A stretch of 32,500 nt of DNA from Theodoxus fluviatilis (Eukaryota > Mollusca > Gastropoda > Cycloneritida > Neritidae): NCBI GenBank assembly GCA_034096865.1, contig JAWQFJ010028274.1, positions 2,501 to 35,000 of the forward strand, read 5' to 3'. The position numbers were made by a program, and so were the translations under genes. Below are positions 31,817-32,500 of the stretch, piece by piece (position 1 is the first letter of the stretch; each line of letters starts with the position of its first letter). The notes beneath the pieces were generated by a model. The model had not been told where the DNA came from, did no database searches, and saw only the letters and a list, made by a program, of their open reading frames with translations.

Positions 31817-31823
31817 TCTCTCT
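31689..31823 (+). repeat. (CT)n microsatellite
   Basis: CT/TCTC repeats with a C-run at 31719-31728 and a few TGT interruptions. It directly precedes the reverse-transcriptase remnant. Confidence 0.95.
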
Positions 31824-31835
31824 TCATTCACTCAC

Positions 31836-31970
31836 AAATATAGATATGCAAAGGAGAGATCTGAAAACGCCCATTTATGTCCAGCCTGCTATGAAGCAGA
31901 CGAAAATGAAATACATTTGCTGCTGGAGTGTCCTGCCTATGAAGACCTGAGACGGATGTACAATATATAA
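31836..31970 (+). pseudogene. non-LTR retrotransposon reverse transcriptase, C-terminal zinc-finger remnant
   Basis: About 44 codons ending in TAA read KYRYAKERSENAHLCPACYE, then EADENEIHLLLECPAYEDLR. The CPAC, HLLLEC spacing (C-x2-C ... H-x4-C) followed by a tyrosine and DLR is the C-terminal signature found after the RT domain in many animal LINE elements. Everything upstream has been replaced by a CT microsatellite, so this is a dead 3' fragment. It lies antisense within the NIT2 gene region. Confidence 0.65.
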
Positions 31971-32058
31971 GGTCAAGAGTACAGAGGTGGTGAGTATTGG
32001 TGTGACACAAATATTTCAAAATAAACTTTCTATTCAGTAATGATACACTCTTCATTTC

Positions 32059-32500
32059 ACATAAATATGATGCATTAGGTGATGTCTAAACTGTGCAGAA
32101 AAGAAAAACTGAATGCAATGTTTAGTTTAGTTGTATTTGAAGAAGACAATTTGGAGTCTCATCTTAACTTGACACCACCACTCATTCAGAAAAAGAGCCA
32201 CAAAAGATAAACTATTCAACACAAAACTTTATTGCAGCTTCAACATCCAAGTATTAATGATATTTTTGCTCCTAGGTCAAGAAGAAATGAAATAAAACCA
32301 TAATTGTTAGTCAAATTAGAGGTTAGCATTCGTCTTAACTCAACTTTACACTGCAGCCAATTTTCATGTCACACTTTGGTGTCAAGTTAAGATGAGACTC
32401 CAAATTGTCTTCTTCAAATACAACTAAACTAAAGATTGCATTCAGTTTTGTTTTTCTTTTCTGTACAGTTTAGACATCACCTAGTGCATCATATTTATGT
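32059..32500. repeat. long inverted repeat (foldback element), right edge cut by window
   Basis: The left arm 32059-32177 (starts ACATAAATATGATGCA, ends AACTTGACACCA) is the near-exact reverse complement of 32377-32500, with a few substitutions and a 5-bp insertion near the AAAAC run. The loop of about 200 bases is AT-rich and non-coding. Arms of about 120 bp or more suggest a foldback or MITE-type element. The true outer ends may lie beyond the window. Confidence 0.85.

Overview
The window is animal nuclear DNA. It holds GT-AG introns, GC-rich coding exons, AT-rich unique DNA, retroelement and MITE remnants, and a very large amount of tandem repeat. A mollusc, perhaps a gastropod, is the best guess: (GACA)n arrays are abundant, and the motif CAAGGGAGATAACTC, which I associate with molluscan repeats, occurs at 29288-29302. 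No species can be named from sequence alone.

Two host genes are recognisable, in convergent orientation. On the + strand a beta-tubulin gene has its promoter region at about 3788-4546 and three exons: 4547-4795, 11182-11394 and 11926-12438. These encode residues 1-325, beginning with MREI. The last exon, about 120 codons with the acidic tail, is not in the window. On the - strand are the last two coding exons of an omega-amidase/NIT2-like nitrilase gene, 31316-31371 and 28620-28711, spliced in matching phases.

Layout: 1-3786, 37-bp array; 3788-4546, tubulin promoter and 5' UTR with a TATA-like box and two perfect CREs; 4796-11181, intron 1 with a minus-strand retroelement ORF, GA, GACA and GGA tracts, two related 16-bp arrays and a tRNA-derived SINE-like unit; 11395-11925, intron 2; from 12439, the last tubulin intron or broken gene end. 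That last stretch carries related 54-bp and 63-bp arrays (about 7.1 kb), purine tracts, then 27-, 15-, 48- and 40-bp arrays. At 26426-28650 lies a 38-bp array that is an expansion of the final NIT2 coding exon. From 28712 to 31315 is the last NIT2 intron, containing an intronless gene-like unit split by a MITE with TTAA-like flanks. The right edge holds GACA and CT microsatellites, a reverse-transcriptase C-terminal remnant and a long inverted repeat cut by the window end.

Most of the very long open frames here (up to about 1,600 codons) come from the repeat arithmetic and are not genes. The most notable observations are the NIT2-derived 3' minisatellite, the missing tubulin exon, the TTAA-MITE-interrupted unit in the NIT2 intron, and some twenty different tandem families packed into 32.5 kb around two conserved genes.
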